DNA of 64,000 bases from Bordetella avium (GCF_034424645.1 NZ_CP139969.1:1798001-1862000), one strand, 5' to 3'. Counted from the first letter of the stretch, positions 37,063 through 47,505 are shown. The notes: generated by a model from the letters alone, not told the origin. Translations and numbers: made by a program.

Positions 37063-37101
37063 ATTACACTTTATGAATAGTTTGTGACAGAGGCGTGACT
37101 T
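37063..37101 (-). promoter_or_regulatory. Pho-box-like promoter of ugpB
   Basis: On the minus strand three heptamers lie in 11-bp phase: AAGTCAC, CTGTCAC and TATTCAT, with A-rich spacers, followed by a -10-like TGTAAT. The middle heptamer matches the PhoB consensus CTGTCAT at 6 of 7. This predicts phosphate-starvation induction of the ugp genes. Confidence 0.55.
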
Positions 37102-37203
37102 TACACCGCTCAGTCGGGCTGTCAATTAGCGCGCGATCGGGCAGGGCGGTAGAAAAGCTCGTCTTATTCTGCATCCGGGTGAGCCGGTTTACAATCACTT
37201 CCC

Positions 37204-38037
37204 ATGGACAAGCAACTTTCTATCGCCTTCATTGGCGGCGGCAATATGGCCTCCGCCCTGGCGCAGGGTCTGGTCGGCAAGCTGTGTCCGGCCAGCAACA
37301 TTCATGTGGTCGAGATCAATGCCGACGCGCATGCCGCCTGGCTGGCGGCGGGCATGACAGCCGCCGCTGCGCCCGATGCCGCCTTGTCGCGTTGCCGGGT
37401 CTGGATCTACGCGGTCAAACCCCAGGTCATGCGTGAGGTGGTCGAGGCCACCCGTCCCTGGTTGTCGCCGGACACCCTGGTCATCAGTGTGGCGGCCGGT
37501 CTGCGCGCCGACACGCTGGCGGGCTGGCTGGGCGGGCCGGATCTTCCGTGGCGCCGGCTGGTGCGTTGCATGCCCAATACGCCTGCCTTGGTCGGGCAGG
37601 GCATGACGGGCATGGCGGCGCTCGATGGCGTGGACGCGCAGGATCGCAAGTTGGCCGAGCAGTTGCTGGCGGCCGTGGGCGACGTGGTCTGGGTCGCCGA
37701 CGATACCGCGCTGGATGCGGTAACTGCGCTGTCGGGCAGTGGCCCGGCCTATGTCTTTCTCTTTCTCGAGGCACTCATCGCTGGCGGTCTGGCGGTAGGC
37801 CTGAACCCCGAGCAGGCCCGCAAGCTGGCCTTGGGCACCTTCGCGGGCGCCACGCGTCTGGCTCAGGTCTCGACGGAGCCGCCCTCGGTGCTACGGGAGC
37901 GCGTCACTTCCAAGGGCGGTACGACGGCCGCCGCGCTGAATATCTTCAACGAGGCCGATCTTCGCGCCATCGTTGAGCGCGCCATGCAGGCCGCTGCCCG
38001 CCGTTCGCGAGAACTGGCTCAGGAGTTCGGGCAGTGA
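37204..38037 (+). CDS. proC: Pyrroline-5-carboxylate reductase
   Basis: Final enzyme of proline synthesis, using NAD(P)H; 277 residues, the normal length. It has the N-terminal Rossmann motif FIGGGNMASAL, AVKPQ, RCMPNTPALVG, SGSGPAYVF and the C-terminal signature RVTSKGGTTAAAL. Its stop overlaps the next start (GTGA). No yggS-like gene precedes it here. Confidence 0.96.
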   Translation: MDKQLSIAFIGGGNMASALAQGLVGKLCPASNIHVVEINADAHAAWLAAGMTAAAAPDAALSRCRVWIYAVKPQVMREVVEATRPWLSPDTLVISVAAGLRADTLAGWLGGPDLPWRRLVRCMPNTPALVGQGMTGMAALDGVDAQDRKLAEQLLAAVGDVVWVADDTALDAVTALSGSGPAYVFLFLEALIAGGLAVGLNPEQARKLALGTFAGATRLAQVSTEPPSVLRERVTSKGGTTAAALNIFNEADLRAIVERAMQAAARRSRELAQEFGQ

Positions 38038-38588
38038 GTCGTTTTGAAGTCATGCGCGGCTATCAGTTTCTGATCGCCGTCACTTGCATGGGCGCCGTCG
38101 TGGTCGGCTCCAATATTCTGGTTCAAGTGCCGCTGAACAACTGGCTCACCTGGGGCGGTCTGTCGTATCCCGTGGCTTTCCTCGTGACGGATGTCCTGAA
38201 CCGGCGCTTTGGGCCGGCGGCCGCCCGCCGGGTGGCCTGGTTCGGTTTCGCGGCCGCGCTATTCATCTCCGTCTGGGTGGCCTCCCCCCGTATTGCGCTG
38301 GCGTCCGGCCTAGCCTATATCTGTGCGCAATTGATCGACATTCAAATCTTTGATCGTCTGCGCGATCAGCGCTGGTGGCGGGCGCCCCTGGTATCCGGCG
38401 TGATCGGCGCCACCGCCGACACCGTCATTTTCTTCAGTGTGGCCTTCGCCGCCACAGGAACACCCTGGATCACCTGGCTTGCGGGAGATCTTGCCATCAA
38501 GCTGGCTATCAATATCAGCATGCTGGCCCCGTTCCGCGCCCTCATGTGGAATCTGGCGCGCCCCTCCGACCTGCCGCAAACCCGTTGA
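38034..38588 (+). CDS. VUT family transporter (YhhQ-like queuosine precursor transporter)
   Basis: A 184-residue membrane protein with about five to six helices, carrying family features NILVQVPLNNWLTWGGLSYPVAFLVTDVLNRRFG and SGVIGATADTVIFF. YhhQ members import queuosine precursors; the family (DUF165) match is clear, the substrate is inferred. It begins with GTG overlapping the proC stop, so the pair is co-translated. Confidence 0.87.
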   Translation: MSRFEVMRGYQFLIAVTCMGAVVVGSNILVQVPLNNWLTWGGLSYPVAFLVTDVLNRRFGPAAARRVAWFGFAAALFISVWVASPRIALASGLAYICAQLIDIQIFDRLRDQRWWRAPLVSGVIGATADTVIFFSVAFAATGTPWITWLAGDLAIKLAINISMLAPFRALMWNLARPSDLPQTR

Positions 38589-38595
38589 CCAACGG

Positions 38596-38615
38596 CGCCC
38601 GGCTCTCGCCGGGCG
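38596..38615 (+). terminator. Hairpin after the VUT transporter gene
   Basis: Perfect 8-bp stem CGCCCGGC/GCCGGGCG with a TCTC loop, 8 bases after the stop, followed by a mixed C/T run rather than pure T. Confidence 0.5.
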
Positions 38616-38743
38616 ATCTCCCCTTCCGCCTGCTTCAGCTTAGTGCTATCCCTTGTTTTCTAAAACAAGCGGACGTTCCGGTCGCTCCCAAGAGTTTTTA
38701 CTTTGCAGGTCTTTCCGCTGAGCAGCTCAAGCAGGTTTCTGGT

Positions 38744-38911
38744 GTGACAGGCGTCATGTGTGTGCGTGGCTTGTGCGCGATCGTCGTGCTGGCCATCGTG
38801 GTGCTGGCGCCTTCCGATTGGGATGTCGTGCATCTTCCGTGGCTGCCCATCGCGTGCTTCGTCATTTGCGCAGGCGGACTCGCCTTTTTGCGTGGGAATC
38901 GTGTTTGCTAA
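38744..38911 (+). CDS. Possible small membrane protein (hypothetical)
   Basis: Two hydrophobic segments separated by SDWDVVHLPW, ending in RGNRVC. No family recognised and no ribosome-binding site. It could equally be the tail of a decayed gene, because the same frame is open further upstream with no good start. Confidence 0.22.
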   Translation: MTGVMCVRGLCAIVVLAIVVLAPSDWDVVHLPWLPIACFVICAGGLAFLRGNRVC

Positions 38912-39158
38912 GTGACAAGCTTACGTGAGTCTTACGTCGCCGAACCTGCCTGCTATTCCCGCCATCCACCCCTGATTCAACGCGCCGTGGGAATATTGGG
39001 GATTCCACGCAGTGACACCTGCGGGCGCTTGCTTTCAGAATACCGGCGACATAGTGTGCCTAGTCTTCACTCAGGCCTCATGTGAACAAGGCCCGCGGAA
39101 AAAGAAAAATTTCGCCTATCGTTGAATCCGCTCTACACCTCTTGCCGGGAGAATTTGC

Positions 39159-40274
39159 ATGAAGTTGCCGCATTGCTTTACCCCGCTTGCTCTCGCGATT
39201 GGCGCACTGGCTTTGGCCGGCGCCGCCCACGCAGCCGATACGATCAAAATCGGTATTCCTCAGCCCATGACCGGCCCTAATACCCAGTATGGCGATCAGA
39301 TTCAGGCCGGCGCGCTGACCGCCATCGAAACCATCAATGCCAAGGGCGGGGTCAAAGGCAAGAAGCTCGAGCCTATTCTCATCGATGATGGTTGCGAACC
39401 CAAACAGGCCGTGCCCGCCGCCAACCGGGTGGTCAATTCGGGTGCCAAGTTCGCCGTGGCCCATGCCTGCTCGGGGGTCACCGTGCCCGCCGTGAACATC
39501 TATGAGCAGGAAGGTATCGTGGCCATCACCCCGGGCGCGACGTCGCCCCTGGTCACCGACACCATCAAGCCGCATTACTTCTTCCGCACCATCGGGCGCG
39601 ATGACCAGCAGGGGCCCTTCGCGGCGCGTTACATCGCCAACACGGTCAAACCCAAGAAGGTCGCCGTGCTGCATGACAAGCAAACCTATGGTTCGGGCGT
39701 GGCCTCTCAGGTCAAGGATGCGCTGGAACGCAACAAGGTCAATGTGGCGCTGTACGAGGGCATCAACGTCGGCGATAGCGACTACTCGGCAATCATCACA
39801 AAACTCAAAGCAGCGGGCGTAGATTTTGTATACTTCGGCGGCTATCACCCCGAGTTGGGGCTGCTGCTTCGCCAGTCGCGCGAACAGGGCCTGAACGTGC
39901 AGTTCATGGGGCCTGAGGGCACCGCCAACCAGGATCTGGTTGCTATCGCGGGTCCGGCCATCGATGGCCTGCTGGTCACGCTGCCCTCCGATTTCACCAA
40001 ACTGCCTGGCAACGAAGGCATCGTGAAGGCTTTCAAGGACGCCAAGCGCGATCCGGACGGCGCCTTCCAGATGCCTGCCTATGCAGCGGTCCAGGTGTTG
40101 GCGGACAGCATCAACGCCGTCGGTGAAGATCCCGCCAAGGTGGCTGACTATATGCACAAATCGGCCTTCGATACCTCCATTGGCAAAGTCGAATTCGACG
40201 CCAAGGGTGATTTGAAGGATTTTGAGTTCGCGGTCTTCAAGTGGGACAAGAACGGCAAGAAGACCCAGCTGTAA
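39159..40274 (+). CDS. livK: Branched-chain amino acid ABC transporter substrate-binding protein
   Basis: A 371-residue periplasmic LivK/LivJ-type protein with a signal peptide ending near GAAHA-ADTIKIG, then QPMTGPNTQYG and the type I binding fold. First gene of the complete liv operon (livK-H-M-G-F). Clearly a paralogue of the orphan copy at 31341. Confidence 0.95.
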   Translation: MKLPHCFTPLALAIGALALAGAAHAADTIKIGIPQPMTGPNTQYGDQIQAGALTAIETINAKGGVKGKKLEPILIDDGCEPKQAVPAANRVVNSGAKFAVAHACSGVTVPAVNIYEQEGIVAITPGATSPLVTDTIKPHYFFRTIGRDDQQGPFAARYIANTVKPKKVAVLHDKQTYGSGVASQVKDALERNKVNVALYEGINVGDSDYSAIITKLKAAGVDFVYFGGYHPELGLLLRQSREQGLNVQFMGPEGTANQDLVAIAGPAIDGLLVTLPSDFTKLPGNEGIVKAFKDAKRDPDGAFQMPAYAAVQVLADSINAVGEDPAKVADYMHKSAFDTSIGKVEFDAKGDLKDFEFAVFKWDKNGKKTQL

Positions 40275-40285
40275 ACACTCCGCGT

Positions 40286-40356
40286 GACTGGCTGATCGCC
40301 AGTCCCCAACGCTGAGCCAAAGTTTCCGGCTCCGGTTAGGCGCTACCGGGGCCGGA
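40286..40356 (+). terminator. Two hairpins between livK and livH
   Basis: First GACTGGC-N5-GCCAGTC (40286-40304), then a 12-bp stem with one G-U pair and an 8-nt loop (40325-40356) followed by GCTATTT. Partial termination here would give excess binding protein over membrane components. Confidence 0.55.
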
Positions 40357-40377
40357 GCTATTTGGAGCATTCGCAAT

Positions 40378-41303
<926 letters not shown>

Positions 41304-41304
<1 letters not shown>

Positions 41305-42545
41305 TGGCCAATAATCAATCACTCAAAAACGCCACGATGGCGGCTGTGCTGACGGCCGTGATCATCACGCCGGTCTTCGGCTTGCAGCTCATTCGTCAGG
41401 GCGCGCGCACTACGCTGGAGCCCCGCTGGGATCTGGTGGCGCTGGCGGTAGCTGTGGTTTTCGTCTTTCAACTGCTCAAGCCGTGGCTGGCCCAGCCTTT
41501 CCGGCAATTGCGCAAGGTGATGCCCACGCTGCCGTCGACGCCTAGCGCCGGCAACACGAAATGGCTGTTTATGCTGTTGCTGCTGGCCGCATTGATCTGG
41601 CCTTTCTTTGCGGGCCGCAGTTCGGTCGATATTGCCACGCTGGTGCTGATTTACGTCATGCTGGGCCTGGGCCTGAATATTGTGGTGGGCTTCGCCGGTC
41701 TGCTCGATCTGGGTTTTGTGGGCTTTTATGCGGTGGGCGCCTATACCTACGCCCTGTTGTATCACTGGGCGGGCTGGGGTTTTTGGGAGGCCTTGCCGAT
41801 GTCCGGGGCGATGGCGGCCGTGTTCGGATTCATTCTGGGTTTTCCGGTGCTGCGGCTGCGAGGCGACTATCTGGCGATCGTGACGCTGGGCTTTGGCGAG
41901 ATCATCCGTCTGCTGCTCATCAATCTCAGTTCCGTGACGGGCGGGCCCGACGGTATTTCGGGCATCCCCAAGCCGACGTTCTTTGGCCTTGAGCTTACGC
42001 GCCGCGCCAGCCAGGAGGGCACGCAGACCTTTCATGAGTTCTTCGGCTTCACCTTCCAGAATCAACACATGGTCATCTATCTTTATCTGATGGCGCTGGC
42101 GCTGGCATTGATCACGCTGTTTGTCTCCACGCGCTTGATCCGTATGCCCGTGGGCCGTGCCTGGGAGGCTTTGCGCGAAGATGAAATCGCCTGCCGTTCG
42201 CTGGGGCTGAATCCCACGCGTATCAAATTGTCGGCATTTACGCTGGGCGCCATGTTCGCCGGTTTCGGTGGCGCTTTTTTTGCCGCCCGCCAGGGTATGG
42301 TCAACCCGGAGTCTTTCACCTTCATCGAGTCGGCCCTGATTTTGGCCATCGTGGTGTTGGGCGGCATGGGTTCGCAGATTGGCGTGATTCTGGCGGCGAT
42401 TCTCCTGACGGTACTGCCCGAGGTGGCGCGAGAGTTCGCCGAATACCGCATGCTCTTGTTCGGTCTGGTGATGGTGTTGATGATGATGTGGCGTCCGCAG
42501 GGGTTGTTGCCCATGAAGCGTCCTCACGTGGAGCTGGGTAAATGA
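41304..42545 (+). CDS. livM: Branched-chain amino acid ABC transporter permease LivM
   Basis: A 413-residue permease, with the extended N-terminal helices typical of LivM and the core [22 protein letters not shown], then [20 protein letters not shown]. Partner of LivH. Overlaps livG by 4 bases (ATGA). Confidence 0.95.
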
Positions 42546-43309
42546 GTCAAACCTTGTTGAAAGTCTCCGGACTGACGATGCGCTTTGGCGGCCTGTTGGC
42601 GGTCGATAGTGTGGCCTTCGAGGTCAAGCGCGACGAAGTGTTCGCCATCATCGGCCCGAACGGCGCTGGCAAGACCACGGTATTTAATTGCGTGGGCGGC
42701 TTTTATAAGCCCAGCGCAGGCGAGATCACCATGGATGGACGGTCCATCCATGGCTTGCCCAGCCATAAGGTGGCGCATCATGGCCTGGTGCGCACATTCC
42801 AGAACGTGCGCCTGTTCAAGCAGTTGACGGTGCTGGAAAACCTCCTCGTGGCGCAGCATACTCAGGTGGAGTCAAGGCTGCTGCCCGGTCTGCTGAAGCT
42901 GAAGTCTTACCGCAAGGCCGAGGCCGATGCGCTGGCGCGTGCTGCCCAATGGCTGGACTTCATGGGTCTGCGCGAGTTCGCCAACCGCGAAGCGGGAAAT
43001 CTGGCGTATGGCCACCAGCGTCGTCTGGAGATCGCGCGCTGCATGATTACCAAGCCGCGTCTGCTCATGCTGGACGAGCCGGCCGCCGGACTGAATCCCC
43101 AGGAAAAACGCGACCTGCAAAAACTGATCGATCAGTTGCGCCGCGAGTTCGGCGTGGCGGTATTGCTGATTGAGCACGATATGAGTCTGATCATGGGCAT
43201 TTCCGACCGTATTCTGGTCATGGAGCACGGCAAGCCCATCACGACAGGCACCCCCGACGAGGTGCGCAATGATCCGCGCGTCATCAAGGCCTATCTGGGG
43301 GAAGAATAA
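42542..43309 (+). CDS. livG: Branched-chain amino acid ABC transporter ATP-binding protein LivG
   Basis: A 255-residue ATPase: Walker [10 protein letters not shown], degenerate LivG signature [15 protein letters not shown], Walker [14 protein letters not shown]. The YGHQRRLE form in place of LSGGQ is usual for LivG. livF follows immediately with no gap. Confidence 0.95.
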   Translation: MSQTLLKVSGLTMRFGGLLAVDSVAFEVKRDEVFAIIGPNGAGKTTVFNCVGGFYKPSAGEITMDGRSIHGLPSHKVAHHGLVRTFQNVRLFKQLTVLENLLVAQHTQVESRLLPGLLKLKSYRKAEADALARAAQWLDFMGLREFANREAGNLAYGHQRRLEIARCMITKPRLLMLDEPAAGLNPQEKRDLQKLIDQLRREFGVAVLLIEHDMSLIMGISDRILVMEHGKPITTGTPDEVRNDPRVIKAYLGEE

Positions 43310-44011
43310 ATGCTCAAGCTGGAAAACATCCACACTTACTACGGCGCCATTCAGGCGCTCGATGGCGTGACGGTGGAGGTCAACAAGGGCGAGATCGTCA
43401 CGTTGATCGGCGCCAATGGCGCGGGCAAGACCACTTTGCTGATGACGGTGTGCGGCGAGCCGCGCGCGCGCGAAGGCTGCATCACCTTCGAGGGCAAGGA
43501 CATCACCAACGAGTCTACGCACCTCATCATGCGTAACGGCATCGCGATTTCGCCTGAAGGACGCCGGGTATTCAAAGACCTGACCGTCACCGAAAATCTC
43601 ATGATGGGCGGTTTTTTCTCTAGCCGCGCTCAGATCGAGCAGGGCTTGGAGCATGTGTTCAAGCTTTTTCCGCGCTTGAAGGAGCGCGCCGCGCAGCGGG
43701 CCGGCACCATGTCAGGCGGCGAACAGCAGATGCTGGCCATCGGCCGCGCCCTGATGACGCGGCCACGGCTGTTGCTGCTTGATGAGCCGACGCTGGGGCT
43801 GGCGCCGCTGATCATCGCGCAGATTTTCGAGATCATCCGCACGATTCGCGATGAGGGTGTGACGGTATTTCTGGTGGAACAGAACGCCAACAAGGCCTTG
43901 CAAGTGGCTGACCGCGGCTATGTGCTCGAGAATGGCCGGGTCGTGTTGCACGACACGGGCGCCAATCTGCTGGTCAATGACGAGGTGCGCAAAGCCTATC
44001 TGGGTGCTTAA
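43310..44011 (+). CDS. livF: Branched-chain amino acid ABC transporter ATP-binding protein LivF
   Basis: A 233-residue ATPase: Walker A GANGAGKTT, signature MSGGEQQMLAIGRAL and Walker B LLLLDEPTLGLAP. Final gene of the liv operon, followed by a strong hairpin. Confidence 0.95.
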   Translation: MLKLENIHTYYGAIQALDGVTVEVNKGEIVTLIGANGAGKTTLLMTVCGEPRAREGCITFEGKDITNESTHLIMRNGIAISPEGRRVFKDLTVTENLMMGGFFSSRAQIEQGLEHVFKLFPRLKERAAQRAGTMSGGEQQMLAIGRALMTRPRLLLLDEPTLGLAPLIIAQIFEIIRTIRDEGVTVFLVEQNANKALQVADRGYVLENGRVVLHDTGANLLVNDEVRKAYLGA

Positions 44012-44061
44012 CACAGACCCAGCCCCGGCTGCCGTTTCCAGCAGCCGGGGCTGGGTCTGTG
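44012..44061. terminator. 21-bp perfect hairpin between livF and the racemase gene
   Basis: A perfect 21-bp GC-rich stem with an 8-nt loop starts on the base after the livF stop and ends 6 bases from the end of the convergent racemase gene. No T-run follows in either direction. It probably works as a bidirectional terminator or mRNA 3' stabiliser. Confidence 0.75.
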
Positions 44062-44066
44062 CGTGT

Positions 44067-44798
44067 TCAGGCGCTCAGCGCTTCGGCCGCCTGGTAGTGC
44101 TCGATTGCGGCGAGCGCCAGGGCGTCGATCGAGTCTGTCAGAGGGATGCCCAGACCTTTGCGCAGCGCGTGGGGCACGGCCAGCGGTAGTTCGGTGCAGC
44201 CTAGCACGACGGCATCGGCACCCCGCGTACGCAGCCGCTGGATACATTCGACTGCCGGTGCGAAGGATTCTTCAAGCTGATTGGCCTTCACCGCGCGGAT
44301 CGAGGCCATGCATAGCGTGTCGATTTCTTCTTCGGTCGGCACGATGCAGGTATAGCCGTGTTTTTCCAGCGTCTGTTGGTATAGGCCCATGCTCAGTGTC
44401 GCGGCAGTGCCCATCAAGCCGATGCGGCCTCGGTGGATTCCCTGGCGGCGCAGGTCTTGTGCAACGGCTTCGATGATATGCAGGACTTCGCAATCGGAGG
44501 CAGCCGCCATCTGTTCGTACCAAAGGTGGGCCGTGTTGCAGGGCACGGCGATGGCGCGGGCGCCAGACGCGTTAAGCATCCGTATGCCGCGCAACATGGC
44601 GGGCCAGGGATCGGCGCCGCCGAACAGGCGTGCGGTGCTGCGATCCGGAATGCGCGGATCATTCAGCAGCAGGGTGGGAATATGTTGTTGGTCGACGCTG
44701 GCGGGGGTCAGGGCTGCCAGACGCATAGCGAAGGCGGCGCCTGCCAAGGGGCCCATGCCTCCGAGAACGCCTAGATAACAAGAAGCGGATGAATTCAT
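44067..44798 (-). CDS. Aspartate/glutamate racemase family protein
   Basis: A 243-residue Asp/Glu racemase-fold protein with LGVLGGMGPLAGAAF at the start and both catalytic cysteines, in VPCNTAH and GCTELPL. It interconverts L and D amino acids without PLP; aspartate is the likelier substrate (YgeA/RacX-like). The ATG at 44798 gives the conserved start. Confidence 0.9.
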   Translation of the reverse strand: MNSSASCYLGVLGGMGPLAGAAFAMRLAALTPASVDQQHIPTLLLNDPRIPDRSTARLFGGADPWPAMLRGIRMLNASGARAIAVPCNTAHLWYEQMAAASDCEVLHIIEAVAQDLRRQGIHRGRIGLMGTAATLSMGLYQQTLEKHGYTCIVPTEEEIDTLCMASIRAVKANQLEESFAPAVECIQRLRTRGADAVVLGCTELPLAVPHALRKGLGIPLTDSIDALALAAIEHYQAAEALSA

Positions 44799-45001
44799 GA
44801 CAAAGCGGTGTAGCGGACAGGCGGCTCGCCTGTCGTGAAAAGGCCATTCGCAGGGAAGAAGGCCGGACCCTCTACGGCTAAGGCCGGCCAACGGATAGGA
44901 ACATCAGAGCCAAAACCGGGGACGGGCTTTGCCGATCAAAAATTTATAGCTTGATGATACTGCGGACCATCTCATTAATCCAGGGTTTACCCTAGATCAG
45001 C

Positions 45002-45035
45002 AAAAAAATGCTGGCCAGCACGGGGCCGGCCAGCA
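45002..45035 (-). terminator. Terminator after the GST gene
   Basis: On the minus strand an 8-bp stem TGCTGGCC/GGCCAGCA with an 11-nt loop is followed by seven T, about 20 bases after the GST stop. The spacer 44799-45052 otherwise shows no gene. Confidence 0.85.
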
Positions 45036-45052
45036 CGGACAGGCAAAAGTCC

Positions 45053-45667
45053 TCAGGCGAGACCTTCGGCCTTCAGGGCCGCCTGTACTTTCGGATCGGC
45101 TGCCATGCGCTCGGAGAATCCTGCCAGCTGGTCGTAGCCGCTGAGGTCGATCTGTTTGGCCTGAGCCCAGCGCAAGGTGACAAAGAGATAGGCGTCGGCG
45201 AGGCCGGGATGATCGCCGGTCAGGAACGGCCTACCGTTCAGGCGCTCGTTGACCACGCCGTAGAGCAGGCGCAACTGACGGGCGGCGCCGGCCGCCAGGG
45301 CCTTTTGGCCGGCTTCGTCGTCAATAAACCGTTGCGGGCCAAAGACCAGCGAGAAGGTTTTGTGAATATCCGAATTGACCATGCCTAGCCAGCGACGGGT
45401 TTCTGCCCGGGCGGCGATGCTGCCATCGCCAAGGAGGCGAGCCTGCGGCGCGGATTCGGCCAGATACTCGAGGATGGCGATGTTTTGCGTCAGCGACAGA
45501 TCGCCGTCGGTCAGGGCGGGGACGGCGCCCAGGGGGCTGATCTTCAGAAACTCGGGGCTCTTGGGCTGATCCCGGGATACGGCGACCGTTTCATAGGGCT
45601 TGCCAATCCATTCGAGCACGATGTGCGCAGCCAGCGAGCAAGCGCCAGGCAAGTAATACAGTTTCAT
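45053..45667 (-). CDS. Glutathione S-transferase
   Basis: A 204-residue GST of the bacterial beta class. The start MKLYYLPGACSLAAHIVLEW has the Cys used by beta-class enzymes (C10), followed by the cis-Pro segment GAVPAL and LTQNIAILEYLA. The ATG at 45667 gives this start; longer frames are non-coding. Substrate unknown. Confidence 0.92.
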   Translation of the reverse strand: MKLYYLPGACSLAAHIVLEWIGKPYETVAVSRDQPKSPEFLKISPLGAVPALTDGDLSLTQNIAILEYLAESAPQARLLGDGSIAARAETRRWLGMVNSDIHKTFSLVFGPQRFIDDEAGQKALAAGAARQLRLLYGVVNERLNGRPFLTGDHPGLADAYLFVTLRWAQAKQIDLSGYDQLAGFSERMAADPKVQAALKAEGLA

Positions 45668-45758
45668 TGAGTTGGATCTCCACAAAGCGGACGCAATCCG
45701 TCCTGTCGCTATGGTACGCCTGCCGCTGTCTTCGCGGGGCATCGCATCGGGATGCGCT

Positions 45759-46649
45759 TCATCGTGTGCGACGCCGGGTTTCCACCCAGGCGATATACAG
45801 GCCGCTGCCGGCGATGAACAGCGCGCCGATGGCGGCAGACAGTTCGGGTGTTTCACGCCAGATCAGCCAGCCTAAAAGGGTGGCCCACAGCAGCCCGGTG
45901 TAGTCGAAAGGCGCGACCGCAGAGGCGGGTCCGATGCGAAACCCCTGTGTGATCAGCGTAAGCCCCAGCGTGCTGAACAGTGCTACGCCCACGAACAGGG
46001 GCAGATCTTGCGTGCGCGGGGTATCCCAGAACCAGGGGATAAGGACTGCGCTGGCCACTAATTGACCTAAGACGATGTAAAACATCGTGGTCAGCATGCC
46101 CTCTCCTTTGCCGATGGCTCGCGCTGTAATCATCATCAAGGCGTAGAGCAGGGCGGTAATCAGCGGCAGCAGTGCGGCGAGTTGAAAACTTGCGGAGCCA
46201 GGGCGCACGATGATCACCACGCCGGCAAAGCCTGCGCCAACGGCCAGCCATCGGCGCGCATCCACTTTTTCTTTCAGGATCAGCACGGACAGCGCGGTGA
46301 CGAACAGCGGCGCGGCAAAGGCGATAGCGGTATTTTCGGCCAAGGGCAGATAACGCAGGCCCAGGTAGAAGCAGCTCGCTGACACGACATTGATGGCGCC
46401 GCGTAATAAGTGCACATTCAGATGTTGGGTGCGCAGCGCAGGCCGCCCGCCCAGGCCGACCGCCAACGCCAGCACGAAGGGCATGGCGATCAAGGAGCGC
46501 AGGAACAGAATCTGTATGGGCGAATAGTGATCGCCCAGCCATTTGGCCTGGGCGTCGCTCAGCGTCAGGCAAAAAATGCCTGCAATGACGCAGGCGATGC
46601 CCGCAAGAGGGCTGGCGCCCTGAGCGGGCGCATGGGAGGGTGAGGCCAT
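45759..46649 (-). CDS. EamA/DMT family transporter
   Basis: A 296-residue membrane protein with about ten helices in two EamA repeats. The repeats end with ALSVLILKEKVDARRWLAVGAGFAGVVII and WATLLGWLIWRETPELSAAIGALFIAGSGLYI. Such exporters move amino acids or other metabolites. The next gene on the strand begins upstream after 5 bases, so they may be co-transcribed. Confidence 0.9.
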   Translation of the reverse strand: MASPSHAPAQGASPLAGIACVIAGIFCLTLSDAQAKWLGDHYSPIQILFLRSLIAMPFVLALAVGLGGRPALRTQHLNVHLLRGAINVVSASCFYLGLRYLPLAENTAIAFAAPLFVTALSVLILKEKVDARRWLAVGAGFAGVVIIVRPGSASFQLAALLPLITALLYALMMITARAIGKGEGMLTTMFYIVLGQLVASAVLIPWFWDTPRTQDLPLFVGVALFSTLGLTLITQGFRIGPASAVAPFDYTGLLWATLLGWLIWRETPELSAAIGALFIAGSGLYIAWVETRRRTR

Positions 46650-46654
46650 GAGAA

Positions 46655-47032
46655 TTACTGAGGGTTGCGGATGACGGCCCAGGCGATCAGGGCCCAGGAA
46701 AGCAGGAAAGCCACGCCGCCCAGTGGCGTGATGGCGCCAAGTAGCCGCGTGCCCGTGACGGCCAGCAGATAGAGGCTGCCGCTAAACAGCACAATGCCGG
46801 CGAACATCAGCCAGCCGGCCAGGGGCAACAGCGCGCCGTTGTAGCGGGTGGTCAACCAGGCCACGGCGAACAGCCCGAGGGCATGGACGAGCTGATACAG
46901 GACGCCGGTCTGCCAGACGGCTAGCATGTCGGCATCGAGAACCCGTTTGAGACCATGCGCGCCGAATGCCCCTGCGCCCACGGCGATGATCATATTGAGC
47001 GCGGCAAGAATGATGAAGGGGCGGTCGGGCAT
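46655..47032 (-). CDS. DUF423 family membrane protein (YgdD-like)
   Basis: A 125-residue four-helix membrane protein of the DUF423/UPF0382 family: AVGAGAFGAHGLK, YQLVHALGLF, GIVLFSGSLYLLAVTG and ITPLGGVAFLLSWA are all typical. The ATG at 47032 has GAGG upstream. Function not established in the family. Confidence 0.9.
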   Translation of the reverse strand: MPDRPFIILAALNMIIAVGAGAFGAHGLKRVLDADMLAVWQTGVLYQLVHALGLFAVAWLTTRYNGALLPLAGWLMFAGIVLFSGSLYLLAVTGTRLLGAITPLGGVAFLLSWALIAWAVIRNPQ

Positions 47033-47110
47033 GAAGTCCTCGGGTAAAGCAGCGGCGGGGCCGGTGGCCGCAACGGCTATCATTGCATGGTCATTTTCAA
47101 GGATAGTAGT

Positions 47111-47497
47111 GTGACCGAGAAGCTCAGATTGGACAAATGGCTCTGGGCTGCGCGCTTTTACAAAACGCGCAGTCTGGCGGCGGACGAGATTGGGCGCGGC
47201 CGGGTGCTGGTTAATGATCAATTGGCCAAACCGGCACGTGAGGTGAGCGCGGGCGATCGGGTGAGCGTGCGCAAGGAGGACCCGCCCATGGAGGTCTGGG
47301 TGCGCGGCGTCAGTGGCGTGAGAGGGCCTGCATCGGCGGCGCGACAGCTCTATGAAGAAACGCCCGAGAGCCAGGCCCGGCGCGAGCGCGCGGCAGAAAT
47401 GCGTCGTCTGGCCCCGGAGCCCGCACAGGGCATCAGCGATGGCCGTCCGACCAAGCGCGACCGCCGTTTGATTGACGCCTGGCGTGGCAAACCTTGA
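47111..47497 (+). CDS. hslR: Heat-shock protein 15-like S4-domain RNA-binding protein
   Basis: A 128-residue S4-domain protein of the Hsp15 family, which rescues stalled 50S subunits carrying nascent chains. RLDKWLWAARFYKTRSLA opens the S4 domain, and the C-terminus ends in the basic GRPTKRDRRLIDAWRG. The GTG at 47111 is chosen because AAGGA lies 7 bases before it. Confidence 0.88.
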   Translation: MTEKLRLDKWLWAARFYKTRSLAADEIGRGRVLVNDQLAKPAREVSAGDRVSVRKEDPPMEVWVRGVSGVRGPASAARQLYEETPESQARRERAAEMRRLAPEPAQGISDGRPTKRDRRLIDAWRGKP

Positions 47498-47505
47498 GGT
47501 TTATC

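Larger units (their letters stand above)
38589..39158. other. 570-base region without a recognised complete gene
   Basis: It opens with the hairpin at 38596-38615. A short frame on the plus strand (GTG 38744 or ATG 38756 to 38911, 51-55 codons) encodes two hydrophobic stretches (IVVLAIVVLAP and LPIACFVICAGGLAFLRG), so it may be a small two-helix membrane protein or a gene remnant. No clear ribosome-binding site. The last 250 bases are leader of the downstream livK. Confidence 0.5.

Noticed and set aside
41319..42527. Antisense frame of 402 codons over livM
   Set aside because: His/Gln/Arg-rich shadow of a hydrophobic protein gene, with no family signal.
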